Source of the DNA: Anaeroglomus sp964630775
Lineage (GTDB): Bacteria > Planctomycetota > Phycisphaerae > Sedimentisphaerales > Anaerohalosphaeraceae
Assembly (NCBI GenBank): GCA_964630775.1
Contig: CAZVYY010000011.1
Coordinates: 1 to 64,000, forward strand
DNA length: 64,000 nucleotides
Reading direction: 5' to 3'
The first letter of the stretch is position 1. Each line of letters opens with the position of its first letter. Of this stretch, positions 6,745 to 14,984 are shown in pieces. The translations under genes were made by a program, and so were the position numbers. The notes under the pieces were generated by a model. That model searched no databases. It was not told where the DNA came from and saw nothing but the letters and a program-made list of their open reading frames with translations.

Positions 6745-8678
6745 ACCGATGGGAATGGATGTATGAGAGCCTTGCCGAGATGGTGGGGACATTCATTTTG
6801 GTGTTCTTCGGAACGGGTGTTGTCCATGCGGCAGTTCTCACCGGGGTGCAGAGTGGTTTGTGGCAGGTTGCCGTTGTCTGGGGTGCGGCAGTTGGATTGG
6901 CAATTTATTCTGTTGCGGCAGTATCCGGAGCACACATTAACCCTGCCATGACTATTGCTTTTGCATTGAGACGGGGATTTCCTTTACGGAAGATACCGCA
7001 CTATATCTCATCTCAACTTCTTGGAGCTGTACTTGCGGCGGTTCTGCTTTATGTGATTTTCAGCGGGCCCTTGAGAGCATTTGAACAAGGCAACGGCATT
7101 GTTCGGGGGCAACCCGGCAGTGAACTCTCTGCGATGGTTTATGGTGAGTACTTCCCTAATCCTGCTGTGGCAAAGAATCTGGGGTGGTCTCCGGATTGCG
7201 TGAGCATAACCACTGCATTTATGGCAGAGTTGGCAGGGACAGGACTGCTTGCATTCTTTGTTTTCGCATTAACCGATAAGGGGAACTCGACTCCCAAAGG
7301 AGGGCAGGCAGTCCTGATTGGACTGACCATTGCCGCACTCATTTCAGTCATTGCCCCATTGACACAAGCCTGTTTCAACCCTGCGAGGGATTTGGGCCCC
7401 CGACTGGTTGCCTATATGGCTGGGTGGAAGGCAATAGCGATACCAGGCCCGCGTGGAGGGTTTTTTAGTGTTTATATTTTGGCTCCTGTCGTGGGGGCTA
7501 TTACAGGAGCTTCAATGTATGAAGTCCTTATTGGAATTGGATTAAGAAGCAAAACTCAGGAGAATGCCATGAAGCCAGTCAGGTTGTTATTGGTAGGCGG
7601 ATTTCTTGGAGCGGGTAAGACCACGCTTTTGTATCAAACGGCAAAAGAGCTTATCAAGTCAGGCAAGCGAGTCGGTCTTGTTACAAATGACCAGGCTCCT
7701 GATCTGGTAGATACTCAAATGCTTGGCTCTCATGGGCTGAATGTGAGAGAGGTGGCGGGAAGTTGTTTTTGCTGTAATTTTAATGGTCTGATTGATGCGG
7801 CACAGAGTATGTGTCAGGAGTCCAACTCCGTGGATGTTTTGCTGGCCGAGCCTGTAGGCAGTTGTACGGACTTGTCTGCAACAATTGTCCAGCCAATCAA
7901 AGATAAGTACGCCAATGTCTTTTCAATAGGTCCCCTGTCGGTTCTGATTGATCCCATGCGAGCCATGGATATTCTGGGCAAAAGGCAAAGCCAATTACAT
8001 CCCAGTGCCGCATATATCTATCGGAAGCAGCTCGAAGAAGCAGATCAGATTGTGGTCAATAAAAGTGATTTGCTGGATTCTGGTGATCGAAAGCAGTTAA
8101 CGGCTCTCCTGCAAAATGAATTTCCAAAAACAAAAATATCATTCATTTCCTGCAAAAGCGGAGATGGGCTGAATGGATGGTTGGAAGAAGTGATGAGTGA
8201 CAACAAATCTGGCAAGCAGATTCTCGACATCGATTATGATACGTATGCGGAGGGAGAAGCAGTTCTTGGCTGGCTGAATGCCCGTTTTGGATTGAGTACC
8301 AAAGAAGACATGGACTGGGTAGGCTTCAGCCGCAGGTATCTGGAAGCTCTGCAAAAACAATTGAAGTCAGTCAATGCTCAGATTGGTCATGTTAAACTAT
8401 TTCTATCTATTGGAGATGTGAATATGACAGCCAATTTAACAGCTATTGACGGTCTGGTTCTAATTCAAAAAGGTGATGAATGTATTAAATCAAAGAATGC
8501 CGATTTAACATTCAATGCTCGTGTACAGATGGATCCGGAACAATTGCAAAATGTATGTCTTGAGGTATTTAACAAGTATTTTGAGAATATTTCTATTCAA
8601 CTCCACAGTATTAAATCCCTGCGTCCGGGGAGACCTCACCCAACATTTAGATATGCCAAGGTCTGTGAAGCTAATTAA
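6741..8678 (+). CDS. Aquaglyceroporin (MIP)-CobW-family GTPase fusion
   Basis: One uninterrupted frame of about 645 codons joins two families. Residues 1-273 are a MIP channel: six membrane segments and two NPA boxes, SGAHINPAMTIAF and CFNPARDLGPR; the Asp after the second NPA points to a glycerol-facilitator type. Residues 277-645 are a COG0523/CobW GTPase: P-loop GGFLGAGKTT, the metal-binding CFCCNF (CxCC), a GTPase NKSD motif (VVNKSDLLD) and a C-terminal domain. At the junction a good ribosome-binding site (AGGAGA, 7558-7563) precedes an in-frame ATG at 7569, so the GTPase may also be made separately. No stop codon lies between the parts. The pairing suggests solute uptake plus metal or cofactor delivery to an enzyme encoded elsewhere; that is inference. 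Confidence 0.8.
   Translation: MNRWEWMYESLAEMVGTFILVFFGTGVVHAAVLTGVQSGLWQVAVVWGAAVGLAIYSVAAVSGAHINPAMTIAFALRRGFPLRKIPHYISSQLLGAVLAAVLLYVIFSGPLRAFEQGNGIVRGQPGSELSAMVYGEYFPNPAVAKNLGWSPDCVSITTAFMAELAGTGLLAFFVFALTDKGNSTPKGGQAVLIGLTIAALISVIAPLTQACFNPARDLGPRLVAYMAGWKAIAIPGPRGGFFSVYILAPVVGAITGASMYEVLIGIGLRSKTQENAMKPVRLLLVGGFLGAGKTTLLYQTAKELIKSGKRVGLVTNDQAPDLVDTQMLGSHGLNVREVAGSCFCCNFNGLIDAAQSMCQESNSVDVLLAEPVGSCTDLSATIVQPIKDKYANVFSIGPLSVLIDPMRAMDILGKRQSQLHPSAAYIYRKQLEEADQIVVNKSDLLDSGDRKQLTALLQNEFPKTKISFISCKSGDGLNGWLEEVMSDNKSGKQILDIDYDTYAEGEAVLGWLNARFGLSTKEDMDWVGFSRRYLEALQKQLKSVNAQIGHVKLFLSIGDVNMTANLTAIDGLVLIQKGDECIKSKNADLTFNARVQMDPEQLQNVCLEVFNKYFENISIQLHSIKSLRPGRPHPTFRYAKVCEAN
7557..7571 (+). promoter_or_regulatory. 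Internal ribosome-binding site and start codon in the MIP-CobW frame
   Basis: CAGGAGA at 7557-7563, 5 nt before an in-frame ATG (7569-7571) that begins MKPVRLLLVGGFLGAGKTT. This is where a stand-alone CobW-type protein would start. Confidence 0.55.
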
Positions 8679-8857
8679 GGTCTAAGCAGGATAAGTTGAT
8701 GGTGGGATAATAATATGTCTGTAAACCTTAAAAATATCGGTCTTATTTCTCTCTTTTTCATTTCTCCAAAACAAAAAGCTCAGATCAAGTCAGGTCAAAA
8801 TACAAATGTCTTTACCGCTGGACAACCGCTGGGGCTATTTTTCCTGTTAATTTTACC
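8679..8857. other. AT-rich gap with a possible 48-codon ORF
   Basis: An ATG at 8715 opens a 48-codon frame ending at 8861 (starts MSVNLKNIGLISLFFIS). It has only a weak GGTGGGA upstream and no recognised motif. It overlaps the tRNA promoter, so it is doubtful. Confidence 0.2.
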
Positions 8858-8886
8858 TTGACAAATGGTTCGAGATAGTGTATATG
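8858..8886 (+). promoter_or_regulatory. Promoter of the tRNA gene
   Basis: TTGACA at 8858-8863 and TATATG at 8881-8886, 17 bp apart, about 28 nt before the tRNA 5' end. Confidence 0.6.
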
Positions 8887-8914
8887 TTTGCCCACTAAAG
8901 ACTTATGTTCTTTA

Positions 8915-8988
8915 GGGCGGTTAGCTCAGTTGGCTAGAGCACCAGCTCGACACGCTGGGGGTCACAGGTTCAAGTCCTGTACCGCCCA
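8915..8988 (+). tRNA. tRNA-Val (anticodon GAC)
   Basis: A complete cloverleaf can be drawn: acceptor GGGCGGT (8915-8921) with ACCGCCC (8981-8987) and discriminator A; D-stem GCTC/GAGC; anticodon stem CCAGC/GCTGG; T-stem ACAGG/CCTGT with loop TTCAAGT. The anticodon loop is TCGACAC, giving anticodon GAC for valine GUC codons. Position 33, almost always U, is C here. CCA is not encoded. It is the only RNA gene seen in the window. Confidence 0.92.
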
Positions 8989-9261
8989 TTAGTTATGGTT
9001 GTTTTCAACGAAACGGCCGTTCGTATTATGTGTGCAAATGGCACGGTTTGCACCTCCGGACTAAATGTCTCCCATAATTAAGTCATAAACAAGCCATTTC
9101 CAGATTTTTTCTCGAACAAATTCCCTGTTTTTGCACTAAAAAAGTGCAACATAAATGAAATGCTTTTCGTCTTTAGAGTCAACGACGAACTGAGTCGCTT
9201 CTACGGCCTGGCCGATGGCGAGGCCAATTCGTATTAATTACCATTGGAACAGGAGAATCGT
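8989..9261. other. Gap with two hairpins downstream of the tRNA
   Basis: GTGCAAA...TTTGCAC (9032-9053) and the perfect TTGCACT-AAAAA-AGTGCAA (9131-9149) could be RNA structures or terminators, though neither has a U-tract. From 9160 a GC-rich 25-codon frame (NDELSRFYGLADGEANSY then stop) stands out from the AT-rich flank and may be the tail of a lost gene. The ribosome-binding site of the next gene closes the gap. Confidence 0.35.
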
Positions 9262-10626
9262 ATGCAGGACAGGCTGACAGGAAAACTCGTGACGGGATGT
9301 ATCTTCTCTTTAATTGGGTCTTTGTGCTATGCTGCCGACCCTGTCTGGCCGACATGGCGAGGCCCGGGGATGAACGGCATCAGTCCCGACGGCAATCCCC
9401 CAGTTAAATGGAGCGAAACTGAGAATATTCTGTGGAAGGTCAAACTCGAAGGCGATCCGTCCGACGGCAGCCCGGTTATCTCGGGGGACAAGATTATTTT
9501 CCAATCCGCGGTCGATACCGGCAAAAAGTCCGACGCTGCTACGGCCTCTGAACCGGCTCCGCAGTCGGCTCCCGGCGGTCGTCCCGGCAGAGGTCCAGGC
9601 CGGGCGCCGTCATCCATATATCAATTCAATGTGGTCTGCCTGGACCGCAATACCGGCAAGGAGATTTGGAAAACCACCGTCTGCGAGGTTGTTCCGCATG
9701 AAGGTCATCACGGCGACCACGGATTCGCATCCTATTCTCCGGTCACCGACGGCAAGCGAATCTGGGCGGATTTCGGTTCACGCGGGGTGTATTGCCTCGA
9801 TATGGACGGCAAAATACTCTGGCAGCGGGACTTAGCCCAAAAGACGATTCGGGCCGGTTTCGGTGAAGGCGGCTCGCCCGCCCTGGTTGGCGAGCTGCTG
9901 ATTGTATTAGTCGATCACGAAGGACCGTCGTTTATTGCCGCACTCAATAAAGACACCGGAAAGACTGTCTGGAAACAGGATCGGGACGAAAAGACCTCAT
10001 GGACAACTCCGCTTGTCGTGCAGCATGACGGACAGACGCAGATCGTTGTCACCGGTCGCAACCGGACGCGTGCTTATGACCCCAAAGACGGCACGGTAAT
10101 CTGGGAATGCAGCGGTCAGACCGAAAATGTCATCCCGACTCCGGTAGCGGGCTTTGATATGGTCTTCTGCACCAGCGGCTTCCGCGGCAGCAAGCTGCAG
10201 GCCATCAAGCTCGGCAAAACCGGCGATCTGACCGGCACCGATGCGGTTGCCTGGGAAGTCAATGAGGGCACTCCGTATGTGCCGTCGCCCCTGCTGTATG
10301 AGGACAAGGTCTATGTCAATGCGGTCAATAATCCGGATATTTATTGCTATAATGCCAAAACAGGCAAGCCGTATTATGTCAAGCAGAACCTCGGCGAAAT
10401 GAAGGGGATGTATGCCTCGCCGGTGGGGGCAGCAGGCCGGGTCTATTTCGTCGGACGCAACGGGGTAACCTATGTCCTGAGCAATTCGGATGAATACAAG
10501 TTGCTTTCCGTTAATAAGCTGGACGATGGGATTGACGCATCCCCCGCCATTGTCGGCGACCGCATCTATCTCAGAGGAAAGCAGAATCTATATTGTATCG
10601 CTGAGTCAAAAGCAGAACAAAAATAG
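9262..10626 (+). CDS. Secreted PQQ-like beta-propeller repeat protein
   Basis: About 454 residues with a signal peptide (MQDRLTGKLVTGCIFSLIGS then LCYAAD). The mature part starts with WPTWRGPGMNGISPDGNPP, typical of planctomycete PQQ-like WD40-type propellers. Repeated blade motifs are visible, for example LDRNTGKEIWKT, LDMDGKILWQRD, LNKDTGKTVWKQ and YDPKDGTVIWEC. An insert near residues 95-115 is rich in Pro, Gly and Arg. Such proteins are periplasmic; most lack enzymatic PQQ sites and probably act in binding or scaffolding. The ATG at 9262 has AACAGGAGA upstream and is preferred over the TTG at 9244. A strong terminator follows. Confidence 0.87.
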   Translation: MQDRLTGKLVTGCIFSLIGSLCYAADPVWPTWRGPGMNGISPDGNPPVKWSETENILWKVKLEGDPSDGSPVISGDKIIFQSAVDTGKKSDAATASEPAPQSAPGGRPGRGPGRAPSSIYQFNVVCLDRNTGKEIWKTTVCEVVPHEGHHGDHGFASYSPVTDGKRIWADFGSRGVYCLDMDGKILWQRDLAQKTIRAGFGEGGSPALVGELLIVLVDHEGPSFIAALNKDTGKTVWKQDRDEKTSWTTPLVVQHDGQTQIVVTGRNRTRAYDPKDGTVIWECSGQTENVIPTPVAGFDMVFCTSGFRGSKLQAIKLGKTGDLTGTDAVAWEVNEGTPYVPSPLLYEDKVYVNAVNNPDIYCYNAKTGKPYYVKQNLGEMKGMYASPVGAAGRVYFVGRNGVTYVLSNSDEYKLLSVNKLDDGIDASPAIVGDRIYLRGKQNLYCIAESKAEQK

Positions 10627-10720
10627 ATAATAAATACTATGTGAGTCTATTAATAGGAGTTTGTCACGACAACAACCTTATTAAGACATTCTCAAGTGTT
10701 TTATGGACATACCAATAAAG

Positions 10721-10748
10721 GCCCACGCAATTTGTCGTGGGCTTTTTA
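10721..10748 (+). terminator. Rho-independent terminator
   Basis: Stem GCCCACG (10721-10727) / CGTGGGC (10736-10742) followed by TTTTTA. Confidence 0.8.
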
Positions 10749-10812
10749 TCTATTTTATATCCGACTGTGGCAATCTTTATATGGGTACTATCCAAAAACC
10801 TGTCAAACACGT

Positions 10813-10840
10813 TTGCATTCATCGCTTAAGCTGTTATAAT
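10813..10840 (+). promoter_or_regulatory. sigma70-type promoter for the envelope assembly genes
   Basis: TTGCAT at 10813-10818 and a perfect TATAAT at 10835-10840, 16 bp apart; the next gene starts at 10888. Confidence 0.55.
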
Positions 10841-10887
10841 TCCTCTGTTTCTGGCATCCTTAAAAATCAGCCGTAAAGGGAACGGAT

Positions 10888-11922
10888 ATGCGAAAAGCAG
10901 GGATTGGTTTACTTTTGATACTATGCACGGTGTGTACTGGCCGGGCGGAGACGTTACGATTGACCCCGCAGGGGCAATGGCAGAATCTGGCCACCGACCC
11001 GCAGGGTCAGCATGTCCTTGCGCTGGCGGAAATCAAGCAGAAGATTCTGGCCGGCGACAAAAATGAGGCACTCGATGCCCTTGAGAAGTTCAAAACGGAT
11101 TACGCGGAGTATGCCGGGGACGACCTGGATGCGTATATTGAGGCGGAAACCCTGTACGCCAAGCAGAACTGGTCCAAGGCCACCAAACAGTTCCAGAAAT
11201 ATGTCAAAGACTGGCCTGAAAGCCCGTTTTTTGATATTGCCAATGAGCGGCTGTATTCCATCGGCACGGCGTTTCTGAATGGTCAGAAACGCCAGGTACT
11301 GGGGATTTTATGGCTGTCGGCCTTTGACAACGGCGTGGATATCATGCGGGATATTGCAGACCGCATGGGAACCGGCCCCATGGGGCTGCGAGCGCTGGTG
11401 ACGCTGGCCGAGGCATACGAGAAACGCAAGATGTACGCCGAGGCATACGAAGTCTGGTCGGAAGTGGCCGATAAATGGCCCACCGGCGATGTCGGCCAGC
11501 AGGCCCTGCTGCGGATGGCACAGTGTCTTCATGCCGCCTATAAGGGGCCGCGATATGATGCCACCTGGCTGATCAGCGCCCGGGCCTATTATGAGGATTA
11601 TCTCAAGCGGTATCCCCAGCAGGCCGCCCAGATCAATGCTTCGGGTACAATTGCGACGATTGTTCAGCAGCAGGCGTATAAGAACTACTGGATTGCCCAG
11701 TATTATGACCGTACCGACCATCCGCTGGCCGCGAACCTGTATTATCAGTATGTCATCGATACCTGGCCGGAATCGGAAGCCGGCTATATGGCGGTCCAGT
11801 CGCAGCAGCAGGGATATCGGTATCCAAAAACGCTTCGGCGCAAGACCTTTGATGTCGGCTGTAAATTTCTGGATAGCTGGTTTGGCATTGGCCTTCTGTT
11901 CGGCAAGACGTCCCAGGATTAA
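10888..11922 (+). CDS. BamD/YfiO-like tetratricopeptide outer-membrane assembly protein
   Basis: About 344 residues with an N-terminal signal (MRKAGIGLLLILCTVCTGRA); a lipobox is not clear. The rest is helical with TPR-like pairs: AKQNWSKATKQFQKYVKDWP and SPFFDIANERLYSIG match the pattern of BamD, the lipoprotein that helps fold outer-membrane beta-barrels with BamA. Later TPR units include YEKRKMYAEAYEVWSEVADK and SARAYYEDYLKRYP. It is longer than typical BamD (about 245). The LptE-like lipoprotein and FtsH genes follow on the same strand, so an outer-membrane assembly role fits the context. Exact orthology to BamD is not certain. Confidence 0.72.
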   Translation: MRKAGIGLLLILCTVCTGRAETLRLTPQGQWQNLATDPQGQHVLALAEIKQKILAGDKNEALDALEKFKTDYAEYAGDDLDAYIEAETLYAKQNWSKATKQFQKYVKDWPESPFFDIANERLYSIGTAFLNGQKRQVLGILWLSAFDNGVDIMRDIADRMGTGPMGLRALVTLAEAYEKRKMYAEAYEVWSEVADKWPTGDVGQQALLRMAQCLHAAYKGPRYDATWLISARAYYEDYLKRYPQQAAQINASGTIATIVQQQAYKNYWIAQYYDRTDHPLAANLYYQYVIDTWPESEAGYMAVQSQQQGYRYPKTLRRKTFDVGCKFLDSWFGIGLLFGKTSQD

Positions 11923-11980
11923 CTTATACCCCAATGGGTACGATAATTCGGCGAGTAAAAGCAGCAACTGGTTGATGCCA

Positions 11981-12005
11981 CTATACTTAGCCGCGACGAA
12001 CGGGA
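11981..12005. repeat. Partial copy of the 60-nt CCGCGACGA repeat
   Basis: CTATACTTAGCCGCGACGAA resembles the second half of the repeat at 53376-53436 (TTTACATAGCCGCGACGAAA). It lies in the 120-nt gap between the BamD-like and LptE-like genes. Confidence 0.4.
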
Positions 12006-12042
12006 AAACTTCAAATACGATCAGTATAAATTTGGAAATCAC

Positions 12043-12543
12043 ATGAAAGCAATAGTATCGATAGCAGGTTTGGTTGGTCTGGCCGTCTCGCTGTGCGGTT
12101 GTCAGGGATACAGCAATTCGTGGCTGCATCGGGACGATGTCAGTACGGTGTATGTGGAAATGATGGAAACCAGCAGCTTCCGGCGAGGCCATGAGTTTGC
12201 GCTGACCGATGCCATCTGCAAGCGGATCGAGGCCCAGACGCCGTATAAGATTGTGTCCGACCGCGATGTGGCCGACACGATTCTCAGCGGCAGGATGGAT
12301 ATTGGAACCGCGGTCCTGGCCACGGAACGATGGGAAGGCCGGCCGCTGGAATACGAAACATCCGTTGCGGTGACGGTGACCTGGAAGAATCTCAAGACCG
12401 GCCAGATTCTTGTTGACCGCGAGGTGGTGTTCGGCTCGGCTTCATACTCCTCACAGCTCGGACAGAGCTTCGATTACTCCATCGGGCTGGCGGTGAACAA
12501 TGCCGCCCAAAAAGTCGTAGAATTGATGGAAAAACCCTGGTAA
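12043..12543 (+). CDS. LptE-like LPS-assembly lipoprotein
   Basis: About 166 residues. The signal peptide ends in a lipobox (SLCGCQG), so the mature protein is a lipoprotein. The body has the LptE pattern: a short strand (VSTVYVEMMETSSFRRGHEF), a helix (ALTDAICKRIEA), then YKIVSDRDVADTILSGRM and VAVTVTWKNLKTGQ, and a C-terminal helix. LptE plugs LptD and helps place lipopolysaccharide in the outer membrane. The position between a BamD-like gene and ftsH supports an outer-membrane role. Similarity is by pattern; the family diverges widely. Confidence 0.72.
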   Translation: MKAIVSIAGLVGLAVSLCGCQGYSNSWLHRDDVSTVYVEMMETSSFRRGHEFALTDAICKRIEAQTPYKIVSDRDVADTILSGRMDIGTAVLATERWEGRPLEYETSVAVTVTWKNLKTGQILVDREVVFGSASYSSQLGQSFDYSIGLAVNNAAQKVVELMEKPW

Positions 12544-12646
12544 AACCCGTGATGAAATGAGTCTTTATAGTTGGCGGCCTGCGGCGGACCTGCCGTGAGC
12601 CGTCAACTGTAGTTTTTTTAACCGGATAGCAAAGAAACAGGAACGT

Positions 12647-14614
12647 ATGGCAGAACAACAGAAAAACAAGCAGACCCCGGGGCAGCCGCCTGCGGGGCTT
12701 GGCAAGTATAATCGCGGCCCGTTCAGCTGGCTGCTGATTGCCCTGATCGCGACCACCCTGCTGATGACCGTAAACAAGTGGCAGCGGGTCGAGCAAATCA
12801 ATTACAGTCCCGACTTTCTCAATCACGTTCGGCAGGGACACGTCGAAAGCGTCAAGATTGAACACGAGCGTATCGTGGGTGTTTTCAGCGAGATCGGCAA
12901 GGAATCCCGCAAACCGACGGATCCGACCAGCTTTGAGGTCGTCTATATCCAGCCGATGTGGGATAAGGAATTACAGGCCCTCCTGCAAAAGCATAATGTA
13001 GTCATCAAGGGCGGCAAGCCCGATATGTGGCTGCCGCTGCTGTGGAACCTGCTGCCGTTTGCACTGCTGCTGGCGATGATCTACTTCTTCTTTCTGCGCG
13101 GAATGCGCGGCGGCGGCGGGCTGGGCACGGCGCTGAGCTTTGGCCGCAGCAAACACCGTGTTCGTGCCGGCAAGGACACCAAGATTACCTTTGCCGACGT
13201 GGCGGGTATCGATGAGGCCAAGGAAGAAGTGGCCGAAGTCATCGAGTTCCTGAAGAATCCCAAAAAGTTCAAGAAAATCGGCGGACGCATTCCCCGCGGC
13301 GTGCTGCTGGTCGGACCTCCCGGCTGCGGCAAGACCCTGCTGGCCAAGGCCATTGCCGGCGAATCGGATGTGCCGTTTTTCAGCATCTCCGGCAGTGATT
13401 TTGTCGAGATGTTCGTTGGCGTCGGCGCCAGCCGCGTCCGCGACCTGTTCCGTCAGGCCAAGGAAAATTCGCCGTGCATCATTTTCCTCGATGAAATCGA
13501 TGCCATCGGCAAAAAACGCGGTCCCGGCTTCGTCAGCGGCGGCCACGATGAACGCGAACAGACGCTCAATGCGATTCTGGTTGAAATGGACGGCTTTGAA
13601 ACCGACGACCAGGTGATTGTCATTGCCGCAACCAACCGCGCCGATATTCTCGACAGCGCCCTGACCCGCCCCGGCCGGTTTGACCGCCAGGTGGTGGTTC
13701 CCCTGCCGGATCTCAAAGGCCGCATGAGCATTCTGAAAATCCACGCCCAGAAGGTCAAATGCGGCCCGGACGTCGAGTGGGAAAAGATGGCACGCGGAAC
13801 CCCGATGTTCAGCGGTGCCGAACTGGAGGCGTTGATTAACGAAGCCGCCATCGGTGCCAGCATGCAGAATAAAGATTACGTCGAAATGGCCGATCTCGAA
13901 GAAGCCCGCGACAAGGTTCGCTGGGGCCGTGCCAAACGCAGCCGTGTCGTGGACGAGCAGGATAAACGTCTGGCCGCCTATCACGAGGCCGGACACGCAC
14001 TGGTCCAGTCGCTGCTCAAAGACGCCGACCCCCTGCACAAGGTCAGCATCATCCCGCGAGGTCAGATGGGCGGAGCAACGTTTGCCCTGCCCGAAAAAGA
14101 CCGCATGTTCTATTCACGGAAATACTGCCGGGCACAGATTCAGATTTGCTTTGGCGGGCGTATCGCCGAAGAGATGTTCTGCGACGACATCACCAGCGGC
14201 GCCCAGTCGGATATCAAACAGGCCACGCTGCTGGCGCGGGCGATGGTCATGGAATGGGGCATGGGCGAACAGCTCGGCCCGGTGAATTATTCATCCGACC
14301 CGGCCTCTGAATATATGATGCAACTGGGTCCGGATTTCTCCCAGAAGACCGCCGAGATGATCGATGCGGAAGTACGCAAGATTATTGACACGGCCTATAC
14401 GGAAGCCTCCGATTTATTGGAAACCAACCGCGACAAAGTGGATGCGTTGGCCAAGGCACTGCTGAAATATGAAACACTGGATGCTGATGATGTCAAACTG
14501 CTCATGTCAGGCGGGTCACTGGAAAAACCGACCCTCAATGACCTGTTAGCCAAAGAGCAGAGCAAGACGCATAATGACGAGCCTGCCGCTGACGACTATC
14601 GAAAAGAGTCTTAA
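12647..14614 (+). CDS. ftsH: ATP-dependent zinc metalloprotease FtsH
   Basis: About 655 residues, normal for FtsH, a membrane-bound hexameric AAA+ protease that removes misassembled membrane proteins. Two membrane segments flank a periplasmic domain (residues about 28-45 and 125-145). The AAA module has Walker A GPPGCGKTLLAKAIAGE (about 223), Walker B CIIFLDEIDAIG and an SRH region with ATNRADILDSALTRPGRFD. The protease domain has the zinc motif HEAGH near residue 446 and the third ligand region SGAQSDIKQAT. The start has GGAACGT upstream and sits about 100 nt after the LptE-like gene. A strong terminator follows. Confidence 0.96.
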   Translation: MAEQQKNKQTPGQPPAGLGKYNRGPFSWLLIALIATTLLMTVNKWQRVEQINYSPDFLNHVRQGHVESVKIEHERIVGVFSEIGKESRKPTDPTSFEVVYIQPMWDKELQALLQKHNVVIKGGKPDMWLPLLWNLLPFALLLAMIYFFFLRGMRGGGGLGTALSFGRSKHRVRAGKDTKITFADVAGIDEAKEEVAEVIEFLKNPKKFKKIGGRIPRGVLLVGPPGCGKTLLAKAIAGESDVPFFSISGSDFVEMFVGVGASRVRDLFRQAKENSPCIIFLDEIDAIGKKRGPGFVSGGHDEREQTLNAILVEMDGFETDDQVIVIAATNRADILDSALTRPGRFDRQVVVPLPDLKGRMSILKIHAQKVKCGPDVEWEKMARGTPMFSGAELEALINEAAIGASMQNKDYVEMADLEEARDKVRWGRAKRSRVVDEQDKRLAAYHEAGHALVQSLLKDADPLHKVSIIPRGQMGGATFALPEKDRMFYSRKYCRAQIQICFGGRIAEEMFCDDITSGAQSDIKQATLLARAMVMEWGMGEQLGPVNYSSDPASEYMMQLGPDFSQKTAEMIDAEVRKIIDTAYTEASDLLETNRDKVDALAKALLKYETLDADDVKLLMSGGSLEKPTLNDLLAKEQSKTHNDEPAADDYRKES

Positions 14615-14671
14615 TCCGCTCTGCCATTTTTGAATGGCCGACGGTAAAAGCGGCAGATTTGAGCTGTTATT

Positions 14672-14706
14672 AAGGACTTGCGACACTAAACGCAAGTCCT
14701 TATTTT
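14672..14706 (+). terminator. Rho-independent terminator of ftsH
   Basis: Stem AAGGACTTGCG (14672-14682) / CGCAAGTCCTT (14691-14701) followed by ATTTTAT. Confidence 0.85.
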
Positions 14707-14735
14707 ATAATATGATACAGGTTTTTACAGCAATC

Positions 14736-14750
14736 TGGCACACAATTTGT
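14736..14750 (+). promoter_or_regulatory. Possible sigma54-type promoter in the htrA leader
   Basis: CTGGCAC-N5-TTGT matches the sigma54 -24/-12 spacing, but the -12 dinucleotide is GT rather than GC. About 235 nt separate it from htrA. A 13-codon frame with GGAG upstream (14813-14854) lies between and could be a leader ORF. Confidence 0.2.
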
Positions 14751-14984
14751 AAAATTCTCGTCAGGCTGAACAAGCCCGAACAAAAAACGTAAAACAATTG
14801 TTTGGAGCTAAGATGATGGAGTGCAGGATATCTGGGAATGATTCAAGCGGCTGACAAATTTCCGTGAGGGTATGACCTCTCGATGGGCATGATAAGAAGT
14901 CATAAAACGTGAGTACAAAATACTACAGCAGGCTCTATTCATGGTGATGAGCTGCCCTGATATAAAAAAAGGAAAGGACAAACA

